Source: DASYKS01 sp035995205
Lineage (GTDB): Bacteria; Acidobacteriota; Thermoanaerobaculia; Multivoradales; UBA5704
NCBI GenBank assembly: GCA_035995205.1
Contig: DASYKS010000011.1
Location: 62,001 to 126,000, forward strand
Direction: 5' to 3'
Length of the DNA stretch: 64,000 nucleotides
Shown: positions 52,343 through 61,179 of the stretch, piece by piece
Position numbering within the stretch: position 1 is the first letter of the stretch
Layout of the letters: each line of letters opens with the position of its first letter
Position numbers and translations under genes: made by a program
The notes under the pieces: generated by a model
Database searches by the model: none
What the model saw: the letters and a program-made list of their open reading frames with translations, nothing else
What the model was told of the DNA's origin: nothing

Positions 52343-54825
52343 TCCACCATCGCCTCCGCGTCCTCCAGCTCCCCCAACCGCCGCCCGTATCCGTGCCTCT
52401 CGATCAACAGCCGTGCCTCCGCGAGCGCTGCGCGATCTTTGAACATCCGCCCGCGGTAGAGCGCGACATCGGCGAGATACAGCGGCATCGGCCCGCGCGA
52501 AGCGATCTCCTTCGCCTCGGCCAGGTCCGCCCGCGCGCCGGCTTCATCGCCCGCCACGAAACGAAGCCAGGCTCGGGTGAGGAGGCCACGAAGAAGATAG
52601 TCGTGGACTCCCGCGCGGCGGAGGCCGTCCACGGCCTGCTCGATCTCGGGTCTCGCGGCGGAGGCGGCAGTGCCTTCCAGGACCGACCGGTAGAGTGCCA
52701 CCCGGCCAAGGGTCAGGAAACTGAACGCGATATCATAGAGACCGAGATGCTGTTTTTTCGCCCAATCGAGCGTCTGCCTCGCCCGCTCCTCGACCTCCTC
52801 CAGTTGGAAGTCCGTCGGCGTACCGGCGCCCGGCCTTTCCCCCCGACCCGCCGCCCGCTCGGCCTCCCCGAAGAGAAGGTCGCAGTATTGGAAGCCTGCA
52901 AGCGAGTAGAGCCGCGGGTAGCCGGGCTGCCTCTCGGCCTGCAGACGCTCCGCCTCGCGGAATAGAGCCCCCGCCTCCTCCCAATGGCCCGCCTGATGAA
53001 GGGCATAGGCGTGCGTCGTGCGGAATGTCATCCGCAGGAAGGCATCCCCGCTGCGGTCCGCGAATGTCACGGACCGCTCGGCGTCCTCCACCGCGTCGGA
53101 CACCTCGCCCAGCGTCAGCTCCAGCTCGCTGAGGTTGTTGGCACTCCTGGCGTCGTTCTCCCAGTCTTCCCTCCCCACCTCGAAGGGCAGCCTCTCCCGC
53201 ATCAACTCCACCGCCTCAGCCACCCGGCCCAGGGCGCGCAATTGAATCGCGGTCTCGTGGAATAGCCAGGCTTGAACGGCTTCAGGCAGTGCGGGTGAGA
53301 TCGACCGCCATGGCTCTTCGAAGAAACAGGCAAGCGCCCCGAGGTTCGATCCGAAGGCTCCCAGCTCCTTCCAGCTGTAGAAGCCGCCGTCCCCCGTGCC
53401 CCGAAGGATGCGGTCCCGGTAAATCCCGGCTCGCGCCTCCTCGTACCGCCCCGCCAGGCAACCGTGGACCACGGCCTGGTAGAGCGGCTGTAGGCCCTCG
53501 AGCGTGTCGGGGAATCGCTCCGTCGTGTCCCGCAGGTGCTCGAACAGACGGCCGTGCGCGGCGTGCCAGGCCTCCTTGTGCTTCTCGCGGAGCTGTTTGG
53601 CGAAGTACTCCCGGACAAGCGGGTGGGCGTCGAGGGCGCCGTCGTCGCGCTTCGACAGGAGCTTCCGATCGGCGAGCCTCGTGACCGCGAGGTTCCATTG
53701 CGCGTCCGAGATCCCCACGAGCGGCTCGGTCAGGCCGGGGATGACGGGATCGCGCCGCAGCGCCGCGATGCATCCGCGGTCCGCCGGGCGGTCGAACAGG
53801 CCGAGCAGGCGGAGGATGGCAAGCTGACGCTCGCCCGCTGCTTTTTCCCCACCCAGCCAGTTTTCGTACGCCGCGATCACCCGGAATGCTTGTCCGCCTC
53901 GCTCCTCCAGATCCGCCTCTTCGAGCTTCACCAGGTCCTTCTTCCGAACGTCCCCTCCGTGGGCGTCGCGCAGGTACGTGCCGAGCAGGTTGAGCGTGAG
54001 CGCGTGGCCTTTCACTTCCTCTACCAGATCTTCAAGCTCCTTCGCCGAGCCGGAGACGCCGAGGCTCTCGAGCAACGCCACGCCCGCGGCTTTGTCGAGT
54101 TGCTCCAACTCCCACTCCGGCGCCGTCGTCCCCCGGAAGCTCGCGAGGTTCGTCACGCTTTCCCGCGTCGTCACCACGCACAGCCCGGCGTTGCGTTGCG
54201 CGAGCCCCTTGAGCAGCGCTTCGAGCCCAGGGTCCTTGAGCTGCCCGGCCAGCGGGCTGGACGCCGGGTACTGGAGCGGCTCCAGACCGTCGAGGATCAG
54301 AAGCGCCCGCCGCTTCGCCACGAACTCCGCGAGTTTGCTCCCCTTGTCCCAGGCAGAGGTGGCGCTCGCCGCGATCGTCTCCCCCACCTCCCCGCCGAAG
54401 AACCGGAGCGCCTCGTTGACGAACGGCTCGCCGGTCGCGGCACCCTGCTCTTTGGTGCCCTGGCTGTAGAACGACCAATCGAAGTACGACGCCCCGTCGT
54501 AGTCCCGCGCCGCGAGCCGCCCGGCCCATTCGGCGATCAAGGAGGTCTTGCCAACTCCGCCGAAAGCGACGAGGGTGACGACGTGCGTTTTTGGGTCCGC
54601 CCACGCGGTTTCGAGCTTGGCGATCTCGGCCTCGCGTCCGAAGAGCTTCTCGGCGGTGTGGGTCAGGCGGCTGGTGGCGATCTTCGGCGGGGTGGGGGGT
54701 GGGGGCGGTGCGGGGGGATAGTTATAGACATTGACATCCCCGGCAACACCTCCACCCACTGCAACGCCATGATCACCGGCAGTGACCTCGCGATTCGCGG
54801 ACTCCTCGTTCTTTGGCTCGCTCAT
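52315..54825 (-). CDS. STAND NTPase with TPR region
   Basis: The protein has 836 residues. A short N-terminal module GVAVGGGVAGDVNVYNY (20-36) and a proline run precede a STAND/NB-ARC ATPase: GREAEIAKL, Walker A FGGVGKTSL (88-96), Walker B LLILDG (175-180) and a RESVTNL sensor region. A winged-helix part (ALDAHPLVREYF) and TPR-like helices fill the C-terminus. Such proteins act as signal sensors, including antiphage Avs-like or NLR-like systems. No separate effector domain is evident. The gene is isolated and flanked by palindromes. Confidence 0.85.
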   Translation of the reverse strand: MSEPKNEESANREVTAGDHGVAVGGGVAGDVNVYNYPPAPPPPPTPPKIATSRLTHTAEKLFGREAEIAKLETAWADPKTHVVTLVAFGGVGKTSLIAEWAGRLAARDYDGASYFDWSFYSQGTKEQGAATGEPFVNEALRFFGGEVGETIAASATSAWDKGSKLAEFVAKRRALLILDGLEPLQYPASSPLAGQLKDPGLEALLKGLAQRNAGLCVVTTRESVTNLASFRGTTAPEWELEQLDKAAGVALLESLGVSGSAKELEDLVEEVKGHALTLNLLGTYLRDAHGGDVRKKDLVKLEEADLEERGGQAFRVIAAYENWLGGEKAAGERQLAILRLLGLFDRPADRGCIAALRRDPVIPGLTEPLVGISDAQWNLAVTRLADRKLLSKRDDGALDAHPLVREYFAKQLREKHKEAWHAAHGRLFEHLRDTTERFPDTLEGLQPLYQAVVHGCLAGRYEEARAGIYRDRILRGTGDGGFYSWKELGAFGSNLGALACFFEEPWRSISPALPEAVQAWLFHETAIQLRALGRVAEAVELMRERLPFEVGREDWENDARSANNLSELELTLGEVSDAVEDAERSVTFADRSGDAFLRMTFRTTHAYALHQAGHWEEAGALFREAERLQAERQPGYPRLYSLAGFQYCDLLFGEAERAAGRGERPGAGTPTDFQLEEVEERARQTLDWAKKQHLGLYDIAFSFLTLGRVALYRSVLEGTAASAARPEIEQAVDGLRRAGVHDYLLRGLLTRAWLRFVAGDEAGARADLAEAKEIASRGPMPLYLADVALYRGRMFKDRAALAEARLLIERHGYGRRLGELEDAEAMVDPGLQPGLT

Positions 54826-54915
54826 TCTTCGCTCTCGCGAGGGAATGAATTCCCTCGCTCCGTTACGTCGTCCCAGGTCCGCAAGCGTTAGAGGATCACG
54901 ATCGATCTTTCCAAC

Positions 54916-54964
54916 ACGTCCCGCAAGGGACGTCGTATTCGAGCGAGCGGTTTCAACCGCTCGC
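54916..54964. repeat. Two hairpins upstream of the STAND gene
   Basis: ACGTCCCGCAAGGGACGT (54916-54933) and GCGAGCGGTTTCAACCGCTC (from 54943, arms of 10 bp to 54964) follow each other. They lie in the 292-bp gap between the STAND gene start and the Rieske gene end, which also holds element B copy 2. No gene is visible in this gap. Confidence 0.75.
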
Positions 54965-55015
54965 AGGGCTCACGCTCGGAGGAGTTGGCTGAGCCTCAAG
55001 GATATCGCTGAAACG

Positions 55016-55088
55016 CCGGCGAGACGCCGGCGGTCCCAGGACAAGCACACCCGAGGAGCAACTTCGCCAAGAGGCCGGCGGTCTCAGG
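55016..55088. repeat. Dispersed element B, copy 2
   Basis: This 73-bp copy matches 10539-10612 with about five differences, in the same orientation. It lies 30 bp after the end of the Rieske gene (minus strand) and could shape its transcript end. Confidence 0.85.
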
Positions 55089-55117
55089 GAGCGCGAGATC
55101 GATCCGAAGGCCGCCCT

Positions 55118-56251
55118 TCAGGCCCGCCGACGCAACGCCGCCCCCGCCGGCTCGGTTTCCATCGCCCGCAGGTACTGCCGGTCGAACGCCGCGAGCTGGC
55201 TTTCGAGCTCGGAGTAGGGACCCGGCTGCCAGGCGTTTGACGCGACGCCTTTGTAGGCGTTAGCGCACAGCTCCCAGTCCTGGCGGTTGGTGAGATCCCA
55301 GAAATCGATCGCGGGTTGGGGATCGAAGCCGGGGGCGGTGAACGCTTGCGGGTGGAAGTACCAGTCGCAGTGGATGCGGGTACGACCGATCCCGAGCGAC
55401 TGCGCGCGGTGGACCAGCACGTAGTCGGGCAGGAAGGACAGGAACGCGCTGGGGAAGACCGTGTAGTAGTAGACGCGCGCGGCTTGCTCGGGGGTAAGCC
55501 CGGGGAACGGCACGGCGCAGCGGGCGCCGCCGATGGTCATGCTCCCTTCCGGGTCGGTCATCCACATCGGCCCGCCGAGCACCGGCCCCTCGTCGAGGTC
55601 GTTCTCGGTATTGCGGTAGGGAGTCAGTTTGTTGAGGTGCGGATGGACCCCCGGACAGTGGTAACACTCGCTGTAGTTGTGGAAGAACAGTTTCCAGTTT
55701 GCTTCGACCTCGTACACGCTTTGGTGGACCGAGCGCAGCTCCGGCAGGTGCCACTCGGCGAACTTGCCAACCAGCCCCGGCAGCGCTTCGGCGAACGGCA
55801 CCGGATCGGCCGCGAGATTCACGAACAGCAGGCCCTGCCATTCGGCGAGCGCCACCGGCAGCAGCGACCAATCCCCTTTGTCGAAGCCCGGCACCTCGGT
55901 CATGTTCGGCGCCGCTCGCAGGGCGCCGTCCAGCCCGTAGGTCCAGGCGTGGTAGGGGCATTGGATCGCCTTCCCCAGCACGCCGCTCGGATCGCCGCAA
56001 AGGCGCGTGCCGCGATGACGGCAGAGGTTGTGGAACGCTCGGATCTCGCCATCCGTGCCGCGCACCACCATCACGCTCTCGCGGTCCAGCTCGAACAGGA
56101 AAAAGCTCCCCGACGAGCCGAGCTGCGAGACGTGCCCGGCGAGCAGCCAGGAGCGGTGGAAGATCCGCTCGCGTTCCAGCCGGAAGATCTCGTCGGACGA
56201 GAAGTACTCGCCGGATAGGGTGCGTTGGCCGAAGGAGGTTCTGGGTTTCAT
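55118..56251 (-). CDS. Rieske oxygenase alpha subunit (GbcA-like)
   Basis: The 377-residue protein has a Rieske [2Fe-2S] site: Cys77 and His79 in CRHRG, and Cys98 and His101 in CPYHAW. The mononuclear iron site has Glu195, His198 and His203 in SECYHCPGVHP, with a carboxylate near RQDWELC. The length fits quaternary-ammonium monooxygenases (glycine betaine or carnitine type) better than aromatic dioxygenases. No reductase gene is adjacent. It diverges from the GcvT-like gene with only 68 bp between starts, so they likely share a promoter region. Confidence 0.88.
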   Translation of the reverse strand: MKPRTSFGQRTLSGEYFSSDEIFRLERERIFHRSWLLAGHVSQLGSSGSFFLFELDRESVMVVRGTDGEIRAFHNLCRHRGTRLCGDPSGVLGKAIQCPYHAWTYGLDGALRAAPNMTEVPGFDKGDWSLLPVALAEWQGLLFVNLAADPVPFAEALPGLVGKFAEWHLPELRSVHQSVYEVEANWKLFFHNYSECYHCPGVHPHLNKLTPYRNTENDLDEGPVLGGPMWMTDPEGSMTIGGARCAVPFPGLTPEQAARVYYYTVFPSAFLSFLPDYVLVHRAQSLGIGRTRIHCDWYFHPQAFTAPGFDPQPAIDFWDLTNRQDWELCANAYKGVASNAWQPGPYSELESQLAAFDRQYLRAMETEPAGAALRRRA

Positions 56252-56319
56252 GGCGTCGGAAGTCTAGCGTAGGGGACCTCGTGGTAATCTCCCGGCGCCT
56301 TTTCGGACTCCCGAGACCT

Positions 56320-57513
56320 ATGCCGATCCCTTCGCCCTTTCACGAGCGCACGTCGCCCCTGTGTACCAGCTATCGCTGGAAAGACTGGGCGGGGTACTGC
56401 GCCGTTTCCAGCTACGACACCAGCCACGAGCGGGAGTATTTCGCGTTCCGCGAAGCGGCCGGGCTGCTCGACGTCACGCCCCTCTACAAGTACGAGGTGA
56501 CGGGTAGGGATGCCGCGGCTCTCCTCGGCCGGATGATGGTGCGCGACGTCACCCAGCTCAAGGTCGGCCGGGTCGCCTACACCTGCTGGTGCGACGACGG
56601 CGGCAAGGTGGTCGACGACGGAACGGTCGCCCGGTTGGATGAGGATCACTATCGCGTGACCGCGGCTGATCCCACCCTCCATTGGCTGCATGCGCTCTCT
56701 CGCGGCTTCGACGTCGCGATCGAGGATTCGAGCGCGCGGCTCGCGGCGTTGGCGCTCCAGGGGCCGACCTCGCGCGACATCTTGAAGAGCGCCACCGACG
56801 CCGATCTGGACAAGCTCAAATTCTTCGGCGTGACGAAGGCTCAGATGGGAGCTATCCCGGTTTGGATCAGCCGCACCGGCTACACCGGAGATCTCGGCTA
56901 CGAGGTATGGGTCGACAACGATCAGGCGCTCGCCACTTGGGACGCGCTGATCGCGGCGGGCCGGCCGTACGGCATCGAACCCGCCGGCTTGGACGCGCTC
57001 GACGTGTCGCGGGTCGAGGCGGGATACGTGCTGCTCGGCAACGACTACTTCAGCGCTAAGAAGGTGGTCCTCGAATCGCGCAAGTCGACGCCGCACGAGC
57101 TGGGCTTCGGCTGGATGGTCGATTTGAACCGCGGTAACTTCATCGGCCGCGACGCCATCGCCGCGGAGGTGAAACGCGGCTCGATCTGGCAGCTGGTGGG
57201 CCTGGAAATCAGCTGGGAGGAGCTGGAGGCGCTCTACGCGAGCTTCAATCTGCCGCCCAGCCTGCCGGTAACCGCACGGCGCGATGCCCTCCCGGTCTAC
57301 GCCGAGGATGGCCGGCAGATCGGCCAGGCGACCAGCCACACCTGGTCGCCGATCCTCAAGAAATATCTCGCCATCGCCTCGGTCCACCGCGGCTTCGAGA
57401 CGCTCGGCGGCAAACTGCGCATCGAGCACACCGTCGAGTACGAGCGGCGCCAGGTCACGGCGACCGTCGCCAAGCTCCCCTTCTACGACCCCGAGAGGAA
57501 GCGCAAGCCGTGA
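56320..57513 (+). CDS. GcvT-family (aminomethyltransferase-like) protein
   Basis: The 397-residue protein has the T-protein fold from YCAVSSYDTSHEREYFAFRE to the C-terminal barrel. It shows LLDVTPLYKYEVTGRDAAAL, WISRTGYTGDLGYEVWVDN and a conserved folate-site region GIEPAGLDALDVSRVEAGY. Family members bind tetrahydrofolate and accept one-carbon units, as in GcvT, DMSP demethylase DmdA and the aryl demethylases LigM/DesA. The other glycine-cleavage proteins are absent, so a demethylase or one-carbon scavenger role is likelier. The ATG at 56320 was chosen over the shadow frame from 55699. Confidence 0.85.
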   Translation: MPIPSPFHERTSPLCTSYRWKDWAGYCAVSSYDTSHEREYFAFREAAGLLDVTPLYKYEVTGRDAAALLGRMMVRDVTQLKVGRVAYTCWCDDGGKVVDDGTVARLDEDHYRVTAADPTLHWLHALSRGFDVAIEDSSARLAALALQGPTSRDILKSATDADLDKLKFFGVTKAQMGAIPVWISRTGYTGDLGYEVWVDNDQALATWDALIAAGRPYGIEPAGLDALDVSRVEAGYVLLGNDYFSAKKVVLESRKSTPHELGFGWMVDLNRGNFIGRDAIAAEVKRGSIWQLVGLEISWEELEALYASFNLPPSLPVTARRDALPVYAEDGRQIGQATSHTWSPILKKYLAIASVHRGFETLGGKLRIEHTVEYERRQVTATVAKLPFYDPERKRKP

Positions 57514-59102
57514 GCGCCAAGAAATACGACGCCATCGTAGTGGGCGCCGGCCACAACGGCCTGATCTGCGCGGCCTATCTCGCCAAGGCGGGCCGGAAGG
57601 TGCTGGTGCTCGAACGGCGCCATCAGGTAGGCGGCGCCACGACCAGCGAAGAGATCTACCCCGGCTTCACCTACACCTGCTGCTCGTACGTGGTCTCGCT
57701 GCTGCGGCCGTGGATCATCCGCGACTTGGAGCTCCCGAAGTACGGCTACGAGATCCTGCCTCTGGAGTCGACGTTCACGCCGTTTCCCGACGGCCGCTAC
57801 CTGATGCGCGACAGCGATCCCGAGCGTACCCGCCGCTCGATCGCCAAGTTTTCGCCCAAGGACGCCGAGGTCTACAAGCGCTTCGGCCAGGAGATGGCCG
57901 AGCTGGGCCGGCTGATCAAGCCGTTGATCGACGACCCGGCGCCCGACCCGCTCTCCCGCGATCCGCGCGAGCTGCTGCGCCTCGGCCGCCTGGGCAAACA
58001 GTTGCGCGGCCAGGGCGACGAGTGGCTCTACGCGAACGTCAAGATGATGACGATGAGCGCGGTCGATTTCCTCTCGGAGCGCTTTGAGTGCGAAGAGCTG
58101 ATCGCGCCGATGGCGATCTCGGGAATCATCGGCACGTTCCTCGGCATCCGCTCGCCCGGCACGGCGTACGTCCTCCTCCATCACTACATGGGCGAGATCG
58201 ACGGCAGCTTCCGCGCCTGGGGCCTCCCGAAAGGCGGAACGGGAGCCATCGCGAACGCGATCGCCGCATCGGCCCGCGCGCTGGGGGTTGAGATCCGCAC
58301 CGAGGCGCCCGTCGCGCATCTGCTGATGAAGGGCAACCAGGCGACCGGCGTGGTGCTCGAAAACGGCGACGAGATCCACGCCAGGGCCGTGGTCTCCGGG
58401 CTCGATCCGCATCGCACGTTCCTAAAGCTGGTGGGCGAGGAGCACCTCGACCCCGAGATCACCCAGCAGGTCAAGCGCTTCAAGATGCGCGGCTCGTCGG
58501 GCAAAGTGAACCTGGCGCTCGACGGGCTGCCCGATCTCGCCTGCCTGCCCGGTCCCGGGCCGCAGCTCACCGGCGGCATCACGATCGCGCCGTCGATCGA
58601 CTATCTGGAGCGCGGCTACGACGAGGCGAAGTACGGCGCTTTCTCCAGGAAGCCGTTCATGGATGTCCTGATCCCGTCGCTCACCGATCCGACGGTCGCC
58701 CCTCCGGGCAAGCACACGATGTCGATCTTCGTCCAGTACGCGCCCTATCACCTCAAGGAAGGGGCGGCCGATTGGCCGAACCAGCGCGAGGCGTTCGGCG
58801 ACGCGGTGATCGACACGCTGTCGGAGTACATGCCGAACCTGAAGGACCGGATCCTCCATCGCCAGGTGCTCTCCCCCTGGGATCTGGAGCAGATCTACGG
58901 CCTCACCGAAGGGAACATCTTCCACGGCGAGCTGTCGCTCGAGCAGCTCGCGTTCCTTCGGCCCATGGCCGGCTGGAGCCGCTACAAGACGCCCGTCGAC
59001 AACCTCTGGATGTGCGCCTCGGGAACCCACCCGGGAGGCGGCATCATGGGTGCGCCCGGAGCGCTGTGCGCCCGGACGATGCTCGGGAAGCGGGCCGTTT
59101 GA
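57510..59102 (+). CDS. FAD-dependent oxidoreductase, PYROXD2/CrtI-like, copy 1
   Basis: The 530-residue protein has an N-terminal Rossmann FAD motif DAIVVGAGHNGLICAAYLAK and an adjacent VLVLERRHQVGGATTSEE. The C-terminal FAD block is WMCASGTHPGGGIMGAPG. It belongs to the phytoene-desaturase-like amine-oxidase superfamily. The GTG start overlaps the GcvT-like stop (GTGA). The substrate could be an amine or an isoprenoid chain. It is paired with a second, diverged copy. Confidence 0.87.
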   Translation: MSAKKYDAIVVGAGHNGLICAAYLAKAGRKVLVLERRHQVGGATTSEEIYPGFTYTCCSYVVSLLRPWIIRDLELPKYGYEILPLESTFTPFPDGRYLMRDSDPERTRRSIAKFSPKDAEVYKRFGQEMAELGRLIKPLIDDPAPDPLSRDPRELLRLGRLGKQLRGQGDEWLYANVKMMTMSAVDFLSERFECEELIAPMAISGIIGTFLGIRSPGTAYVLLHHYMGEIDGSFRAWGLPKGGTGAIANAIAASARALGVEIRTEAPVAHLLMKGNQATGVVLENGDEIHARAVVSGLDPHRTFLKLVGEEHLDPEITQQVKRFKMRGSSGKVNLALDGLPDLACLPGPGPQLTGGITIAPSIDYLERGYDEAKYGAFSRKPFMDVLIPSLTDPTVAPPGKHTMSIFVQYAPYHLKEGAADWPNQREAFGDAVIDTLSEYMPNLKDRILHRQVLSPWDLEQIYGLTEGNIFHGELSLEQLAFLRPMAGWSRYKTPVDNLWMCASGTHPGGGIMGAPGALCARTMLGKRAV

Positions 59103-60652
59103 TGGCTACCCCGGCAAACACCGTGATCGTCATCGGTGCCGGCCCGAATGGCCTCGCGGCGGCGGCGCGGCTCGCCCAGGCGGGGAAGAAAGTCCTGGTC
59201 GTCGAACGCGCGGCGGCGGTGGGCGGCTTGTCCGCACGGCACGAGTTCCACCCCGGCTACGCGGTCGCCGGCATTCTCCATGACGAGGCGCTGCTCCCCC
59301 GCGCGGTGGCCGAGAAGCTCGGTCTCTCACGCCACGGTCTCAAGTTCCAGAAGGCTCCCGCGACCTACCTCGCCGAAGCGAGCGGCCCCGGACTGCTGCT
59401 CCCGAGCGACACGGCCGGAGCGGCCGAAGCGATCGGCCGGCGATCGGCCCACGACGCCAAGAGCTACACGGCGATGCGCGCGTTCCTCGATCGGATCACG
59501 CCGCTGTTCGCCTCGATCCTTTCCGAGCCCCCGCCCGCGATCTCCCCCGGCTCGGCCGGCGACCTCTGGCAGATCGCCAAGCGGGGACTCTCGCTGTTCC
59601 GGATCGATCGGAAGGATCTCCTGGAGCTGGCGCGCGTGGCGCCGATGTGCGTCGCGGATTTCTTGAACGAAAAGTTTGAGACGCCGCTTCTGGTCGAGGC
59701 GCTCGCCGCCCCCGCGGTCGCCTCCACTTGGTCCGGCCCCTGGTCGGCCGGCACGATGACCAACTTCCTCCTCCGCGAATGCGCGGGGGGCGAAGCGATC
59801 GAAGGCGGACCGCCCGCGCTCATCGCGGCGCTGCTGGCCGCCGCCCGCGCCGCGGGAGCCGAGATCCGCACGGAGACGGAAGTCGCGCGCATCCGCTTGG
59901 AAAACGGCAACGTCGCGGGCGTCACGCTCGCTTCCGGAGAGACGATCGACGCGAAGGTCGTCCTCTCCTCCGCTGATCCCAAAGGGACGATGCTCAAGCT
60001 GCTCGCCCCAGGAACGCTGCCGCTCAAGATCGAAGAAGAATTCATCAACCTGCGCGCCCGCGGCACCGCGGCGAAAGTCCATCTCGCGCTCTCCGGCCCC
60101 CTCGAATTGACCGGCAACGAAGGCCAGCTCGACGAGGCGATCCGCATCGGCGGAGGTCACGTCGACGACCTGGAGCGCGCCTTCGATGCGATCAAGTACC
60201 GCCAATTCTCCGAACGGCCGAACCTGGAAATCCGCGTCCCCACGGTCGCCGATCCGAGCCTGGCCCCCGCCGGCCACCACACCGTCTCGATCCTCGCAAG
60301 CTTCGCCCCCTACAAGCTGGAAGGCGGCTGGACCGACGCCGCGCGTGAGCGCTTCGGAGGCGCCGTAATCGCCGTGCTCGAACAGCACGCCCCGAACCTC
60401 CGCAGCCGCATCGTGGCACGCGAAGTGCTCTCCCCCCTCGATCTGGAGACCCGCTTCGCCCTCACCGGAGGCCAACTCCACCACGGCGAAATCGCCCTCG
60501 ACCAGCTCCTGATGATGCGCCCGGCGCCCTCCGCGCCGAGGTATAAGACGACGGTCCCCGGGCTGTTCTTGGGTGGAGCCGGAAGTCACCCAGGCGGCGG
60601 GGTGCGGATGACGGCGGGGGTTTTGGCGGCGGAGGCGGTGTTGGGGGGGTGA
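59102..60652 (+). CDS. FAD-dependent oxidoreductase, PYROXD2/CrtI-like, copy 2
   Basis: The 516-residue protein has VIVIGAGPNGLAAAARLAQA, VLVVERAAAVGGLSARHEF and the closing FLGGAGSHPGGGVRMTAGV. It shares the layout of the upstream flavoprotein but is clearly diverged. The ATG overlaps the previous stop by 1 bp (TGATG). Two such enzymes in series may act as a heterodimer or on successive intermediates. It is the last gene of the GcvT operon. Confidence 0.87.
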   Translation: MATPANTVIVIGAGPNGLAAAARLAQAGKKVLVVERAAAVGGLSARHEFHPGYAVAGILHDEALLPRAVAEKLGLSRHGLKFQKAPATYLAEASGPGLLLPSDTAGAAEAIGRRSAHDAKSYTAMRAFLDRITPLFASILSEPPPAISPGSAGDLWQIAKRGLSLFRIDRKDLLELARVAPMCVADFLNEKFETPLLVEALAAPAVASTWSGPWSAGTMTNFLLRECAGGEAIEGGPPALIAALLAAARAAGAEIRTETEVARIRLENGNVAGVTLASGETIDAKVVLSSADPKGTMLKLLAPGTLPLKIEEEFINLRARGTAAKVHLALSGPLELTGNEGQLDEAIRIGGGHVDDLERAFDAIKYRQFSERPNLEIRVPTVADPSLAPAGHHTVSILASFAPYKLEGGWTDAARERFGGAVIAVLEQHAPNLRSRIVAREVLSPLDLETRFALTGGQLHHGEIALDQLLMMRPAPSAPRYKTTVPGLFLGGAGSHPGGGVRMTAGVLAAEAVLGG

Positions 60653-60726
60653 GCTGAACGGGAGGTCTGCTCTCTGGTCCCCCGATTGGAATGCCGCTAG
60701 ACTGCTCCTCGATAGGAGGAGGTTCC

Positions 60727-61179
60727 ATGTCCCGCTTTGACTATTCCCTCTATGACCGCTTTGGCCAGCTCGCCGCTTTGGTCGAGGTAAAGAGCGTGTA
60801 TGGCAGATCGGCGGAATGGGCCTCGCAGCTGCGGCGTAATCTCCTGGCGCGTGGAGAGATTCCTGGCGTCGCATTTCTCTTGATCGTGACTCCCGAACGG
60901 GTTTTCCTGTGGAAGGAAGCCTCAGCCGCGGATCCGCTCGCCCCGCCCGACTACCAGATCGACGCCGATCCGCTCTTTCGTCCCTATTTGCCGAAGTCAG
61001 GCCCGGCGGCTGAGCGTCGAGCTGTAGGTGGCCAGGCTTTCGAGCTGGTCGTCTTCGCCTGGTTGAGTGACCTGATGAGGGACACGGACGAGCCGGCGCA
61101 CAACCCGGCTACATTAGCGGACTCAGGCTTCCCCGATGCGGTGCGGCAAGGCCGGATCGAATACCAAGAAGCAGCGTGA
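60727..61179 (+). CDS. Small nuclease-like protein, partner of PIN protein
   Basis: The 150-residue protein has QLAALVEVKSVYGRSAEWAS, an E-x-K hairpin followed by a helix (QLRRNLLARG) and a strand (GVAFLLIVTPERVFLWKEAS), which resembles the PD-(D/E)xK nuclease fold. The call is by motif and is not certain. The ATG at 60727 has GGAGGAGG upstream. It overlaps the PIN gene by GTGA (61176-61179), so the two are a cassette. Function not established. Confidence 0.62.
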   Translation: MSRFDYSLYDRFGQLAALVEVKSVYGRSAEWASQLRRNLLARGEIPGVAFLLIVTPERVFLWKEASAADPLAPPDYQIDADPLFRPYLPKSGPAAERRAVGGQAFELVVFAWLSDLMRDTDEPAHNPATLADSGFPDAVRQGRIEYQEAA

